A stretch of DNA of 64,000 nt from Mesorhizobium sp. NZP2298 (GCF_013170825.1 NZ_CP033365.1:4104001-4168000), one strand, 5' to 3'; shown: positions 19,252 through 28,344, numbered from the stretch's first letter. Notes: generated by a model from the letters alone, not told the origin. Program-made: numbers and translations.

Positions 19252-19755
19252 CTAGAGATCGGCCGGTGTCAGAAACGCTTCGAGATAACCTGCTTCCTGG
19301 GCTACCTTCGTCAGATCGTCCAGGAAGCGCACGACCGCCAGGCCCGAAGTCGGGAAACCATGATTGAGCGTTGCCCGCGCCGTGTCGTCGCCGTCGCCGG
19401 AGACCGCCATGGCAAGATCCTCCATCATCGGGTTGTGACCGATAACCAGCAGGGAACCCGGCCCGCCATGCTCCCGGATAAGGCGGAGATAGCCGGCCGC
19501 GTCTTCGCTGTAGAGCGTGTCGAAAAACAGGACCTTGCCGGTATCTGTCTGACCGGCCAGTCCTTCGAGCGTTTCCCTGGCGCGCCTGGCGTTGGAGCAC
19601 AATGTCAGGTCGGGGACATAGCCACGTGATCGCATGGCCGTGCCTATGATCTCGGCATCGGCGCGGCCCGATGCGTCGAGCGGGCGATCGAAATCGCGCA
19701 TGCCGGGCAGCGCCCAGCCGGCCTTGGCGTGTCGCAACAGATAGAGCCTGCTCAC
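19252..19755 (-). CDS. SixA-type phosphohistidine phosphatase (histidine phosphatase superfamily)
   Basis: The GTG at 19755 sits next to a strong GGAGGT, giving 167 aa; the longer frame upstream has no support. The catalytic RHG-like motif is LYLLRHAKAGWA near the N-terminus. A second catalytic His follows in LLVIGHNPMMEDLA, plus the conserved Arg in CSNARRARET. This compact form is the SixA subfamily, whose E. coli member removes phosphate from Hpt-type histidines. The window also holds an orphan Hpt and a CckA kinase, but no direct link is shown. Confidence 0.88.
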   Translation of the reverse strand: MSRLYLLRHAKAGWALPGMRDFDRPLDASGRADAEIIGTAMRSRGYVPDLTLCSNARRARETLEGLAGQTDTGKVLFFDTLYSEDAAGYLRLIREHGGPGSLLVIGHNPMMEDLAMAVSGDGDDTARATLNHGFPTSGLAVVRFLDDLTKVAQEAGYLEAFLTPADL

Positions 19756-19968
19756 CCAACCTCCAGTGATGCCGAATGCCGAAGCCGCACCGCGATTAGC
19801 CACGAGAAGGGCGGTTCGCACAATGGTCCCGCGTCCTCCCACCAATGAATTGCATGGGCCGGATGGCAAAGGGTGGTTTCGCCTTAGCCATGGAATCGGC
19901 TGCGGCTCGCTTCGGCGGAGGCCGCCGGCGTACTTTAACAATTGCGTGAGTCGGTGGGCGATTGCGCT

Positions 19969-19996
19969 TGTGCAGGCGTCGACCGGCGAATATATA
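19969..19996 (+). promoter_or_regulatory. Possible dksA promoter
   Basis: TTGTGC (19969-19974) and TATATA (19991-19996) are separated by 16 bp, 34 bp before the dksA ATG. The -35 match is moderate. Confidence 0.4.
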
Positions 19997-20029
19997 GGCG
20001 CCAAATTTGGGGCAGTTTGGGTGAGTCGA

Positions 20030-20446
20030 ATGAACGACATCGTTACCGCCGATTACGTACCCTCCGAAGACGAGCCGTTCATGAACGAACGGCAGAAATC
20101 CTACTTCCGCCTAAAGCTCGTCACTTGGAAAAATGACATACTGCGCGAAGCGCGCGAAACTCTCGAAATCCTTCAGCAAGAAAACGCCAACCACCCTGAC
20201 CTCGCCGACCGCGCCTCTTCGGAAACCGACCGCGCCATCGAGCTCAGGGCCCGCGATCGCCAGCGCAAGCTGATCTCGAAGATCGATTCGGCGCTACAGC
20301 GCATCGATGAAGGCACCTACGGCTATTGCGAGGAAACCGGCGAGCCTATCGCGCTGAAGCGGCTCGATGCGCGTCCGATCGCCACCTTGTCGATCGAGGC
20401 GCAGGAACGGCATGAGCGCCGCGAAAAAGTCTATCGCGACGACTGA
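20030..20446 (+). CDS. dksA: DksA/TraR-family RNA polymerase-binding regulator with reduced zinc finger
   Basis: From ATG 20030 this is a 138-aa protein. DksA enters the RNA polymerase secondary channel and, with ppGpp, resets rRNA and amino-acid promoters. The coiled-coil tip motif DxxDxA is present (DLADRA in HPDLADRASSETDRA). The C-terminal globular part reads YGYCEETGEPIALKRLDARP then ATLSIEAQERHE. Only the first of the four zinc cysteines is kept; the others are Thr, Ser and Ala. It therefore resembles zinc-independent DksA variants. An upstream frame extension to 19766 has no support. A strong terminator follows at 20497. Confidence 0.92.
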   Translation: MNDIVTADYVPSEDEPFMNERQKSYFRLKLVTWKNDILREARETLEILQQENANHPDLADRASSETDRAIELRARDRQRKLISKIDSALQRIDEGTYGYCEETGEPIALKRLDARPIATLSIEAQERHERREKVYRDD

Positions 20447-20496
20447 CGCATTGCTTTGGGGCCGCGGTTCCGGGCAGCTACAACGAAGTTGATATC

Positions 20497-20524
20497 AAAA
20501 TGGCCGGGTTTCCCGGCCATTTTT
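20497..20524 (+). terminator. Rho-independent terminator of dksA
   Basis: A perfect stem AAAATGGCCGGG/CCCGGCCATTTT with a TTT loop runs straight into T residues, 50 bp after the dksA stop. Confidence 0.9.
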
Positions 20525-20601
20525 CGTTGGTGCTTGGCTGGCTAAAACCGGGCGACAGCGTACTCAACCTCGGCCAGGTCGCCGGCCGGCTCAGGCGCTT
20601 G

Positions 20602-21360
20602 TCATCTCTTCTGGCTTGAAAGTTCGCCCAGAAGCTTGGTCATTTCATCGTCGAGCGACTGCGGCGCCTTGGCTGCCGGTTTGCCCACCGGGCCGCCGGA
20701 GCGGGGCTGGTCCAGCGAAACCTCGAGTTCCTTCATCAGCGTATCGTCGATGCTGTCCTGCCTTGGCGGCGGTGGCGGCGCGTGCCTGACGGCATTGGCG
20801 TTGGCGGAGCCGTAGGCAGGCAGTGGCGTGTCGTTGGCCGACTGATAGGTTTGCGCCGCCGGCTTCGGTGCGGGCGCCGGGGTTGGCGGTGGTGCGGCCG
20901 GGCGCTGGCGGGCAGGCGCTGGTGCAGCGGTCACCGGCTGTGGAGGCGGTGCGGGGCGAGCCGGTGCGGGAGCCGGCTGCGGCGGACGCGATTTTGCTGC
21001 CGGGGCCGTGGCGGCCGGGACGGGCTGCAGGCCGCCATCTCCGGTCAGCGCCGGACGGCGGGGCGCGGCCAGACGGATGTCGCGTTCGACGACGACATCG
21101 GTCGGGCCGCCGATCAGAAGCAGATGCTCGATGTCGTCGCGGCGCACCAGCACCAGCCGTCGATGGCTGTCGACGGCCGTGGCGTCCATGACGGCAAGCC
21201 GGGTCTTGCGGTTCCGTCCACCGGCGACAAACGTACCGAAGGTCAGGTTGCGCACGAGCCTGATGATGACGAGCACGATGACCAGCAGGATCAGCGCCGC
21301 GAAAGTCCACAGGAGTGCCGCCGCATAACCAGGGCCCGCCACGCTATCCAGCCACTGCAT
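20602..21360 (-). CDS. FliO-like single-pass membrane protein with Pro/Ala-rich tail
   Basis: The protein is 252 aa. One membrane helix sits near the N-terminus (about 12-35, ALLWTFAALILLVIVLVIIRLV). A small cytoplasmic beta domain follows (RLAVMDATAVDSHRRLVLVRRDDIEHLLLIGGPTDVVVE, about 52-92), matching the FliO/MopB fold. About 110 residues of Pro/Ala-rich linker come next, then a helical C-terminus (SIDDTLMKELEVSL...LDDEMTKLLGELSSQKR). FliO assists assembly of the flagellar export gate, but no flagellar genes are adjacent and the domain is also found outside that context. The role here is open. Confidence 0.7.
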   Translation of the reverse strand: MQWLDSVAGPGYAAALLWTFAALILLVIVLVIIRLVRNLTFGTFVAGGRNRKTRLAVMDATAVDSHRRLVLVRRDDIEHLLLIGGPTDVVVERDIRLAAPRRPALTGDGGLQPVPAATAPAAKSRPPQPAPAPARPAPPPQPVTAAPAPARQRPAAPPPTPAPAPKPAAQTYQSANDTPLPAYGSANANAVRHAPPPPPRQDSIDDTLMKELEVSLDQPRSGGPVGKPAAKAPQSLDDEMTKLLGELSSQKR

Positions 21361-21687
21361 TGGTTTCCCCTGATCGGTTTGGAAAGTGACGCGACACTAG
21401 ACCGTTGCGGCTGGCCACCGCAAGTTGCCTTTCACGCGTCGTGAACAGCTTGAAACACTCTACGGCCGGCCGGCATCATTTTTATCTGACATTTGCCGCC
21501 CGGGCCTTTTCCGGACTAGGAGAATGTGATTCAACCGGCTAAAGCGCGTCGCGCTGAAACGGATTCATGCGACGCGCTTCAGGTCCTTGTGTTTCGTGCA
21601 TGTCGTTTTCCCAAAACCGAAGTCACTTTTGGGCGACATGCATTAGGGGCGGGTGTCGGAACAGCGGACTTCACGAGCAGGGGGCAT
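21361..21687. other. Intergenic region between the divergent FliO-like gene and cckA
   Basis: This 327-bp stretch holds no gene. Its left part (21361-21536) must carry the promoters of both flanking genes, but I see no clear -35/-10 pair. The centre is repeat element A1 (21537-21646). The right end carries the ribosome site gagcaggggg before the cckA ATG. Confidence 0.6.
21537..21646 (+). repeat. Dispersed double-hairpin element A, copy 1 (upstream of cckA)
   Basis: AAGCGCGTCG pairs with CGACGCGCTT, with about 18 bases between the arms. A second hairpin has TGCATGTCG/CGACATGCA as outer stem and CCAAAA/TTTTGG as inner stem, and the element ends cattagg. Two further copies lie at 24261-24367 and 50709-50813 in the same orientation. 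Confidence 0.85.
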
Positions 21688-24264
21688 ATGGCCAAGGAAG
21701 CGCGCGGCGATTTCTATCCGGTACCGATCGTCGACCAGAACACGCGACCGGGCGCGGTCACCCGGCTCATCACCTTCATCGTCGTTCTGACGGGGGCCGC
21801 GATCGTCTTCGGCCTGTTCCGCGAGCGCCTCGGCGATCCGTTCCTGCTCGGCATGCTGGGCGTGCTGGCGATGATCGGCGTCGGCTTCCTGTTCGCGACC
21901 GCGATCGGCTTCGTACAGGTCACGCCGCGCTCGACCGGCGATGAACTGTCCAAGGCTTTCGTCGATTCGATGTCGCAAGGCCTGCTGGTGACGGACACCA
22001 AGGGCCGCGTCGTCTACGCCAACCGCGCCTATGCCGACATGACCGGAGCCTCCTCGGCGGCCGACCTGAAGACGGTCGAAGGGCTGCTTTCGGATGTTCC
22101 CGAGGCTTCGGTGACCATTTACCGGCTGGCCTCCGGCCTGCGTGACGGCCAGCCCGGCGACGGCGAGTTCCGGCTCGCCCAATCGATCCGGCCCGGCGCC
22201 GAACAGGGTGCCCGCTGGTATAGGGCGCGCGCCCGAACCTTCAGCGTTCCGGGCCAGCGGCTGCCGATGCTGGCCTGGCAACTCGCCGACATTTCGCAGG
22301 AACGGGCCGAGCAGGAGCGCTTCTTCCTCGACCTGCAGAAAGCCATCGACCATCTCGACCACGCCCCGGCCGGTTTCTTTTCCGCGGACCAGGACGGCCG
22401 TGTCACCTACATCAACGCCACCCTCGCGGAATGGCTCGGCATTGATCTCGCCAGTTTCACGCCCGGCGCCGTGACCTTGCCGGATATCGTTGCCGGTGAC
22501 GGCATGGCGCTGGTGCGCTCGGTCAAGGCCGATCCCGGCACGACGCGCAACGCGGTCATCGATCTCGACCTGACAACGATGACGGGAGAGGCGCTGCCGG
22601 TGCGTTTCATGCATCGCGTTTCGGCCAGCCGCGAAGGTGTCGGCGGCCCGACGCGCACGATCGTGCTCAACCGCACGCAGGGCGAGGATGCGTCGGCCGA
22701 TCTGCGTGCTTCGGAAGTGCGCTTCACCCGATTCTTCAATTCGACGCCGATGGCGATCGCGGGTGTCGATGCCAACGGGCGCATCCTGCGTACCAATGCG
22801 CCCTTCCTGTCGCTGTTTTCCTCGGTCGTCGACCGGGACGCCGTGGATCGCCGCGTGCGGCTCGATACGGTGATCCATGAGCGCGACCGGCCGGCCTTTG
22901 CCGCCGCCTTCGAGAAAGCCCGCCAGCGGCAGGCCGACATCGAACCGATCGACACTGTGCTTCCCGGCAATGAAGAGCGGCATATCCGGTTTTACGTCAA
23001 CGCCGTCGCCGATGGCACCGGCGGCGAGGGCGCCGAGGAATCGGCCATCGTCTACGCCGTCGAGACGACCGAGCAGAAGGCGCTCGAAGGGCAGATGGCG
23101 CAAAGCCAGAAAATGCAGGCGGTTGGCCAACTCGCCGGCGGCATCGCCCACGATTTCAACAATGTGCTGACCGCCATCATCATGGCGTCGGACCTGCTCC
23201 TGACCAATCACCGGCCGTCGGACCCGTCCTTCCCCGACATCATGAACATCAAGCAGAACGCCAACCGGGCCGCTTCTCTGGTCAGGCAGTTGCTGGCTTT
23301 CTCGCGCAAGCAGACGCTGCGGCCCGAGGTGCTGAACCTGACCGACGTGCTTGCCGATCTCAGGATGCTGCTTGCCCGCCTCGTGGGCAACGACATCAAG
23401 CTGAAGGTCGACCACGGCCGTGACCTGTGGCCGGTCAAGGTCGATATCGGCCAGTTCGAGCAGGTGGTGGTCAACCTGGCGGTCAATGCGCGCGACGCGA
23501 TGCCGGCCGGCGGCGATCTCACCGTGCGCACCCGCAACGTGACCGCCGAGGAGTGCAAGACCTTCCCCTACCGCGAACTCGTCGCCGCCGACTACGTCGT
23601 GGTCGAAGTCGAGGATACCGGCAGCGGCATCGCGCCTGATGTGCTGAAGAAGATCTTCGAGCCGTTCTTCACCACCAAGGAGGTCGGCAAGGGCACGGGC
23701 CTTGGCCTGTCCATGGTCTACGGCATCATCAAGCAGACCGGCGGCTTCATTTTCTGCGATTCCGAGGTAGGCAAGGGGTCGACCTTCCGCATCTTCCTGC
23801 CGCGTCACATCGCGGAAGCGAAAAAGGCAGCCGAGCCCGGGGAGGCGCCGAGCGCCGCGCCGGTCAAGCCGGTCGACAGCACCAAGGACCTGTCCGGGTC
23901 GGCCACGGTCCTGCTGGTCGAGGACGAGGACGCCGTGCGCATGGGCGGCGTGCGAGCACTGACCTCGCGCGGCTATACCGTGCACGAGGCATCATCCGGC
24001 GTCGAGGCGCTGGAAGTGTTCGAAGCACTGGGCGGCAAGGTCGACATCGTCGTCTCGGACGTGGTGATGCCCGAAATGGACGGGCCGACCCTGCTTGGCG
24101 AATTGCGCAAGCGCCAGCCCGACATCAAGTTCGTCTTCGTGTCGGGATATGCCGAGGACGCATTCGCCAGGAACCTGCCGGCCGAGGCGCATTTCGGCTT
24201 CCTGCCGAAGCCGTTCTCGCTCAAGCAACTGGCAACGATCGTCAAGGACATGCTTGAGTCCTAG
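21688..24264 (+). CDS. cckA: CckA-type hybrid sensor histidine kinase
   Basis: From the ATG at 21688, with GCAGGGGG upstream, this is 858 aa. Two N-terminal membrane helices (about 27-47 and 55-78) are followed by three PAS-like regions. The DHp helix holds the phospho-accepting His488 in GGIAHDFNN, and the CA domain has [17 protein letters not shown] and [13 protein letters not shown]-terminal receiver has the acceptor Asp791 in [10 protein letters not shown]. In alphaproteobacteria CckA feeds phosphate through ChpT to CtrA and CpdR, controlling the cell cycle, and is usually essential. The frame can be extended to 21526, but only through repeat A1, so I reject that. Copies of repeat A flank the gene on both sides. 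Confidence 0.93.
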   Translation: MAKEARGDFYPVPIVDQNTRPGAVTRLITFIVVLTGAAIVFGLFRERLGDPFLLGMLGVLAMIGVGFLFATAIGFVQVTPRSTGDELSKAFVDSMSQGLLVTDTKGRVVYANRAYADMTGASSAADLKTVEGLLSDVPEASVTIYRLASGLRDGQPGDGEFRLAQSIRPGAEQGARWYRARARTFSVPGQRLPMLAWQLADISQERAEQERFFLDLQKAIDHLDHAPAGFFSADQDGRVTYINATLAEWLGIDLASFTPGAVTLPDIVAGDGMALVRSVKADPGTTRNAVIDLDLTTMTGEALPVRFMHRVSASREGVGGPTRTIVLNRTQGEDASADLRASEVRFTRFFNSTPMAIAGVDANGRILRTNAPFLSLFSSVVDRDAVDRRVRLDTVIHERDRPAFAAAFEKARQRQADIEPIDTVLPGNEERHIRFYVNAVADGTGGEGAEESAIVYAVETTEQKALEGQMAQSQKMQAVGQLAGGIAHDFNNVLTAIIMASDLLLTNHRPSDPSFPDIMNIKQNANRAASLVRQLLAFSRKQTLRPEVLNLTDVLADLRMLLARLVGNDIKLKVDHGRDLWPVKVDIGQFEQVVVNLAVNARDAMPAGGDLTVRTRNVTAEECKTFPYRELVAADYVVVEVEDTGSGIAPDVLKKIFEPFFTTKEVGKGTGLGLSMVYGIIKQTGGFIFCDSEVGKGSTFRIFLPRHIAEAKKAAEPGEAPSAAPVKPVDSTKDLSGSATVLLVEDEDAVRMGGVRALTSRGYTVHEASSGVEALEVFEALGGKVDIVVSDVVMPEMDGPTLLGELRKRQPDIKFVFVSGYAEDAFARNLPAEAHFGFLPKPFSLKQLATIVKDMLES

Positions 24265-24367
24265 AGCGCCTCACGTTGAAACGGATCCATGCGCCGCGCT
24301 TCAGGTCTTTGCTTTTGTGCATGGCGTTCGCCCAAACGGAGGGCGCTTTTGGGCGACATGCATTAGG
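24261..24367 (+). repeat. Dispersed double-hairpin element A, copy 2 (downstream of cckA)
   Basis: It shares the order and core of copy 1: gttgaaacggatccatgcg, then a spacer, then cttttgggcgacatgcatta. It is more diverged in the first stem. It starts at the cckA stop codon and could form a terminator-like structure, though no T tract follows. Confidence 0.8.
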
Positions 24368-24437
24368 CGCTTCCGCTTCTCTGCCCTTGCGCAACGCCCT
24401 CACAACGCCATGATTGCGGGTGAAGGAGCAAGCGGGC

Positions 24438-25166
24438 TTGGGGGAGCAACTGTTGACGCCACACATCGAAGCGCGCAGAGGCGATTATGCCGACACGGTG
24501 CTGTTACCGGGTGATCCGCAGCGCGCCGAATGGATGGCGCGGACATTTCTGGAAGCGCCACGCTGCGTCAATAGCCGGCGGGGTACTCTCGGCTTTACCG
24601 GCCTGTTTCGCGGCAGGCCCATCAGCATTCAGGCGACGGGTATCGGTGTTTCATCATTCCTGATTTATGCTCATGAATTACTTGACTATTATGGCGTAAG
24701 AACGCTGATCCGCACCGGTACCTGCGGTAGCCTGAGCGCCAAGGTAAAGCTGCGCAGCCTTGTCATTTCGCAATCGGTTCGGCCCGAAAGCGCTCAAAGC
24801 GGTCAAGTCTTCGGCCTTTACGGAACCGCTGCCGGTCCGGATCCGACGCTGCTGGCCCGTGCCTTGGCCAAGGCGGCCGAACTCGGCGTTGAACATCACG
24901 CCGGCCTGACACTTTGCAGCGACATCTTCCACCACCCGGACGGTCGCACCCGATTTGCGGAGGCCCAGGCGGCAGGCGCGCTGGCGGTGGACATGGAAAC
25001 CAGCGCGCTTTACCGAATCGCCAGGCATTTCGGAGTCAGTGCACTGTCGATCTGCACGGTGGTCGACAATATCGAGACCGGTGAGCTGACCGACTATTCA
25101 GAACGTCAGCAGCTTTTCACGGACATGACCCGGCTGGCGCTCGAAATCGCTGGGGACGGTCGCTAG
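24438..25166 (+). CDS. DeoD-like purine-nucleoside phosphorylase
   Basis: From the TTG at 24438 (AAGGAG nine bases upstream) this is 242 aa; TTG 24414 and GTG 24420 are alternatives. These enzymes split purine nucleosides with phosphate into base plus (deoxy)ribose-1-phosphate. It shows the trimer/hexamer-family pattern: ADTVLLPGDPQRAEWMA, GFTGLFRGRPISIQATGIG, the RTGTCGSLS phosphate-site segment and VDMETSALYRIA, which binds the nucleoside. The Asp of DeoD's SD catalytic pair appears here as CTVVDN. It is convergent with the next gene, overlapping it by four bases. Confidence 0.85.
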   Translation: MGEQLLTPHIEARRGDYADTVLLPGDPQRAEWMARTFLEAPRCVNSRRGTLGFTGLFRGRPISIQATGIGVSSFLIYAHELLDYYGVRTLIRTGTCGSLSAKVKLRSLVISQSVRPESAQSGQVFGLYGTAAGPDPTLLARALAKAAELGVEHHAGLTLCSDIFHHPDGRTRFAEAQAAGALAVDMETSALYRIARHFGVSALSICTVVDNIETGELTDYSERQQLFTDMTRLALEIAGDGR

Positions 25167-25468
25167 GCCGCTTCTCGCTTAGGCGCCATCCGCTCGTCCA
25201 GGTCGGGCCGATGGCCGCGCAGATAGAGCGCGCAGGTCGTGCGCAGCATGGACGCGAAATTGGGGATTTCGCCGTTGATCTCGATGGCTTCGTCGTACAG
25301 CTTCGAGATGAATTTGGGCGTGGTTAGGTTCTGGCTTTCGGCGATTTCGTCAAGCAGGGCCCAGAACGTCGCCTCGAGCTGGATGCTGGTCGAATGTCCA
25401 TCAATGCGGATCGACCGGTTGATCTGACGATAGCCTTCCGGATCCTGTGCGGCAAAGACTCTGCACAT
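25163..25468 (-). CDS. Ribbon-helix-helix domain protein (RHH_4 type)
   Basis: This 101-aa protein begins MCRVFAAQDPEGYRQINRSI, followed by RIDGHSTSIQLEATFWALLDEIAESQNLTTPKFISKLYDEA. That is a beta strand plus two helices typical of the rhizobial RHH_4 family of small DNA-binding proteins. The ATG follows GGGAGGAAACG, a strong ribosome site. The target is unknown. It has no toxin partner nearby, so I do not call it an antitoxin. Confidence 0.85.
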   Translation of the reverse strand: MCRVFAAQDPEGYRQINRSIRIDGHSTSIQLEATFWALLDEIAESQNLTTPKFISKLYDEAIEINGEIPNFASMLRTTCALYLRGHRPDLDERMAPKREAA

Positions 25469-25680
25469 CGTTTCCTCCCGTTTTTGTTGGTCTTGGGTGC
25501 CGACTCAGTGGCCGACGCCTCTTTTGACACTGCCTGCGGTTTCATCTTCGACCGGACGGCCGACAACGGCAATCAGACTTTCGTCCTTAGATGAAGCGAC
25601 ACTACCGTTTCTCCTATTCTACACGTGGTAATCGGCTGCCACCACCTTTCTTCGCCGGCGCGCATAATCACTTCTAAAGC

Positions 25681-26097
25681 ATGAAAGCTGCGGAGTCTGA
25701 TTTGGCGAAGGCGATTCACACCATGATCCGGGTTCTCGACGAGGCCCGGTCCATCGATTTCTACACCAAGGCCTTCAGCCTTGAGGTCGCCCAGCGACTG
25801 GATTTTGAGACGTTCACGCTGATCTATCTCAGCAATGCCGATACCCCTTTCGAAGTGGAATTGACCGTCAACAAGGGGCGGCAGGAGCCTTATGCGCTTG
25901 GCGACGGCTATGGTCACCTCGCGGTGTCGGTCGCCGATCTCGACGGCGAACACGATCGGCTCGGCGCGCTCGGCCTCAATCCGAAGAAGATCGTCGAGTT
26001 CAACCATGACGGGTCGCTCATCGCCCGCTTCTTCTTCATCGAGGATCCCGACGGTTACAAGATCGAGGTCCTGCAGCGTGGAGGGCGCTTCCAATAG
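25681..26097 (+). CDS. VOC-family glyoxalase I-like protein
   Basis: This 138-aa protein has two beta-alpha-beta-beta-beta modules. The N-terminal one begins IHTMIRVLDEARSIDFYTKAF, and the C-terminal one has GYGHLAVSVADLDGEHDRL and FIEDPDGYKIEVLQRGGR. Likely metal ligands His and Glu are placed as in lactoylglutathione lyase (GHLAV and YKIEVLQ). A methylglyoxal-glutathione substrate is plausible but unproven, because VOC proteins vary widely. It lies 78 bp upstream of the oxidoreductase genes in the same direction. Confidence 0.85.
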   Translation: MKAAESDLAKAIHTMIRVLDEARSIDFYTKAFSLEVAQRLDFETFTLIYLSNADTPFEVELTVNKGRQEPYALGDGYGHLAVSVADLDGEHDRLGALGLNPKKIVEFNHDGSLIARFFFIEDPDGYKIEVLQRGGRFQ

Positions 26098-26108
26098 GGG
26101 ACAACCAG

Positions 26109-26152
26109 CCGCGCGCAACGCGCGGCGCCAGCAACGGCACCCCAAGGGGTGC
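26109..26152 (+). other. Two tandem perfect hairpins in the leader of the oxidoreductase operon
   Basis: CCGCGCGcaaCGCGCGG (26109-26125) is followed by GCACCCCaaGGGGTGC (26137-26152), just before the ribosome site AGGGAGG. No T tract follows, so they are not standard terminators. They may stabilise or process the message, or control readthrough from the VOC gene. Confidence 0.6.
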
Positions 26153-26175
26153 GAACAGCAAGCAGGGAGGAAACT

Positions 26176-26706
26176 ATGGTCACGATTTATGAGAGGAAGC
26201 CTGGCCTGTCACGGCGCGAGCTTCTCAAACGCGGCGGCGTCGGTGCGCTGCTTGTCATTTCAGGCAGCGCCATCATCAGCCCTGAGCACGCCTGGGGCTT
26301 GGAAACCTCGGCGCTGAAGCCCGAGACGATGGCGACGCTGATCCAGGTGGCGCGCGACATCTATCCGCACGACCAGGTGCCGGACAAATATTACGCCATC
26401 GCCGTCAAGGGCCATGACGAGACAGCCGCCAAGGATCCCGCTCACAAGGAACTGATCGAGAAGGGCATTGCCGAGCTCGACAAGAAGGCCGGCAAGGGCG
26501 GTTATCGCGGGCTCGGCTGGGAGGAGCAGCGTGTGGCGCTGCTCACCGAGATAGAGAAGACGCCTTTCTTCCAGACGGTGCGCGGCGGTCTCGTCGTCAG
26601 TCTCTACAACCAGAAAGAGGTATGGCCGATCTTCGGCTATGAGGGCGAGTCCTACTCCAAGGGCGGCTACATCGCGCGCGGTTTCAACGACATCGAGTGG
26701 CTCTGA
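26176..26706 (+). CDS. Tat-exported small subunit of a gluconate/sorbitol-dehydrogenase-like complex
   Basis: From ATG 26176 (AGGGAGG upstream) this is 176 aa. The N-terminus has a twin-arginine signal (SRRELLKRGGVGALLVISGSA). The mature part fits the gluconate 2-dehydrogenase subunit 3 family: TLIQVARDIYPHDQVPDKYY near the start and a GFNDIEWL end. In related complexes this gamma subunit carries the FAD catalytic subunit through the Tat pathway into the periplasm. Its partner is encoded 48 bp downstream. Confidence 0.88.
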   Translation: MVTIYERKPGLSRRELLKRGGVGALLVISGSAIISPEHAWGLETSALKPETMATLIQVARDIYPHDQVPDKYYAIAVKGHDETAAKDPAHKELIEKGIAELDKKAGKGGYRGLGWEEQRVALLTEIEKTPFFQTVRGGLVVSLYNQKEVWPIFGYEGESYSKGGYIARGFNDIEWL

Positions 26707-26754
26707 GCCACTCTGTCCGCAACCGCTTTTTGACCGATCTCATGGGAGGAAACC

Positions 26755-28326
26755 ATGGCAACACAATTTGATCTCAAGAACGACGGCGTGGTCGTCATCA
26801 TCGGCTCGGGCGCCGGCGGCGGCACGCTCGGCAACGAACTGGCCCAGAAGGGCATAGACGTCGTCATCCTCGAGGCGGGCGCCCGTCACGAGTATGAGGA
26901 CTTCATCAACGACGAATGGGATTCGTTCGCCCAACTCGCCTGGAAGGACAAGCGCACCACATCGGGTGACTGGCGCGTGGCGAAGGATTTTCCCAACCTG
27001 CCGGCCTGGATCGTCAAATCGGTCGGCGGCTCGACGACGCACTGGGCCGGGGCCTCGCTTCGCTTCCAGGAGCACGAGTTCAAGACGGCGACCACCTACG
27101 GCAAGGTGAAGGGTGCGAACCTCCTCGATTGGCCGGTGACGCTGGCCGAAATGGAGCCGTACTACGCCAAGGCGGAAGCCAAGATGGGCGTCACAGGCAC
27201 CAATGACTGGCCGCGCCTGCCGGGCAACAACAACTTCAAGGTTCTCAAGGCGGGCGCCGACAAGCTCGGCTACAAGGAATGCCATACGGGCAACATGGCG
27301 ATCAACTCCGTCGAACGCGACGACCGCAACTCCTGCCAGCAGACCGGCTTCTGCTTCCAGGGCTGCAAATGGGGCGCCAAATGGTCGACGCTCTACACCG
27401 AAATCCCCAAGGGCGAGGCGACAGGCCATCTTGAAGTCCGACCGAACGCCATGGTGATCAAGATCAACCATGATGCGTCGGGAAAGGTGACGGGTGTCGT
27501 CTATGCCGACAAAGACGGCAAGCTGCAGGAGCAGAAGGCTCGCATCGTCGCGGTGGCCGGCAACTCGATCGAAAGCCCGCGCCTGCTGCTCAATTCCGAA
27601 TCGAGCAAATTCCCGCATGGCCTGGCCAACTCCTCAGGGCAGGTGGGCAAGAACTACATGCGCCACACCACGGGCTCGGTCTACGCGATCTTCGACAAGC
27701 CGGTGCATATGTATCGCGGCACCACCATGGCCGGCATCATCCGCGACGAGGCGCGGCATGATCCGTCACGTGGCTTCGTCGGCGGCTATGAGTTCGAGAC
27801 GCTCTCCCTCGGCCTGCCGTTCATGGCGGCGTTCCTGAACCCAGGCGGCTGGGGGCGCTCCTTCACCACGGCGCTCGACCATTATGACCACATGGCCGGC
27901 CTGTGGATTGTCGGCGAAGACATGCCGCGCGAGGAAAACCGCATCACACTGCATGCCGACGAAAAAGACGAACATGGCATGCCGATCGCCGACGTGCATT
28001 TCGATGACCATCCCAATGACACGGCGATGCGCGACCACGCCTACAAGCAGGCCTCGGCGCTCTACGCGGCGGTCGGCGCAACGCGCACCTTCCCGACGCC
28101 GCCCTATCCCTCGACCCACAATCTCGGCACCAACCGGATGAGCGAGAAGGCGGCCGATGGTGTCGTCAACAAGCATGGCCAGACGCACGACATCAAGAAC
28201 CTGTTCGTGTCGGACGGCAGCCAGTTCACGACAGGTGCCGCGGAAAACCCGACCTTGACCATCGTGTCGCTGGCGATCCGCCAGGCCGACTACATCGCCG
28301 CCCAGATGTCGGCCAAGACCATCTAA
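26755..28326 (+). CDS. GMC-family FAD oxidoreductase, large subunit
   Basis: This 523-aa flavoprotein has the FAD motif VIIGSGAGGGTLGNELAQKG at the N-terminus, a SVGGSTTHWAGASLRF segment, and the C-terminal GMC domain with catalytic His in THNLGTNRM and AENPTLTIVSLA. A cysteine cluster (CQQTGFCFQGC, about residues 193-203) resembles the region holding a 3Fe-4S cluster in FAD glucose dehydrogenase. It lacks its own signal peptide and should ride with the Tat subunit upstream. The usual third subunit, a multiheme cytochrome c, is not adjacent. The substrate is unknown; a polyol, sugar or sugar acid is likely. A strong terminator follows. Confidence 0.9.
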   Translation: MATQFDLKNDGVVVIIGSGAGGGTLGNELAQKGIDVVILEAGARHEYEDFINDEWDSFAQLAWKDKRTTSGDWRVAKDFPNLPAWIVKSVGGSTTHWAGASLRFQEHEFKTATTYGKVKGANLLDWPVTLAEMEPYYAKAEAKMGVTGTNDWPRLPGNNNFKVLKAGADKLGYKECHTGNMAINSVERDDRNSCQQTGFCFQGCKWGAKWSTLYTEIPKGEATGHLEVRPNAMVIKINHDASGKVTGVVYADKDGKLQEQKARIVAVAGNSIESPRLLLNSESSKFPHGLANSSGQVGKNYMRHTTGSVYAIFDKPVHMYRGTTMAGIIRDEARHDPSRGFVGGYEFETLSLGLPFMAAFLNPGGWGRSFTTALDHYDHMAGLWIVGEDMPREENRITLHADEKDEHGMPIADVHFDDHPNDTAMRDHAYKQASALYAAVGATRTFPTPPYPSTHNLGTNRMSEKAADGVVNKHGQTHDIKNLFVSDGSQFTTGAAENPTLTIVSLAIRQADYIAAQMSAKTI

Positions 28327-28344
28327 CCTCCCGACTGCCTGCTG

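Noticed and set aside
25163..25468. Ribbon-helix-helix protein as an antitoxin
   Set aside because: No small toxin gene lies next to it, and its start resembles the stand-alone rhizobial RHH family.
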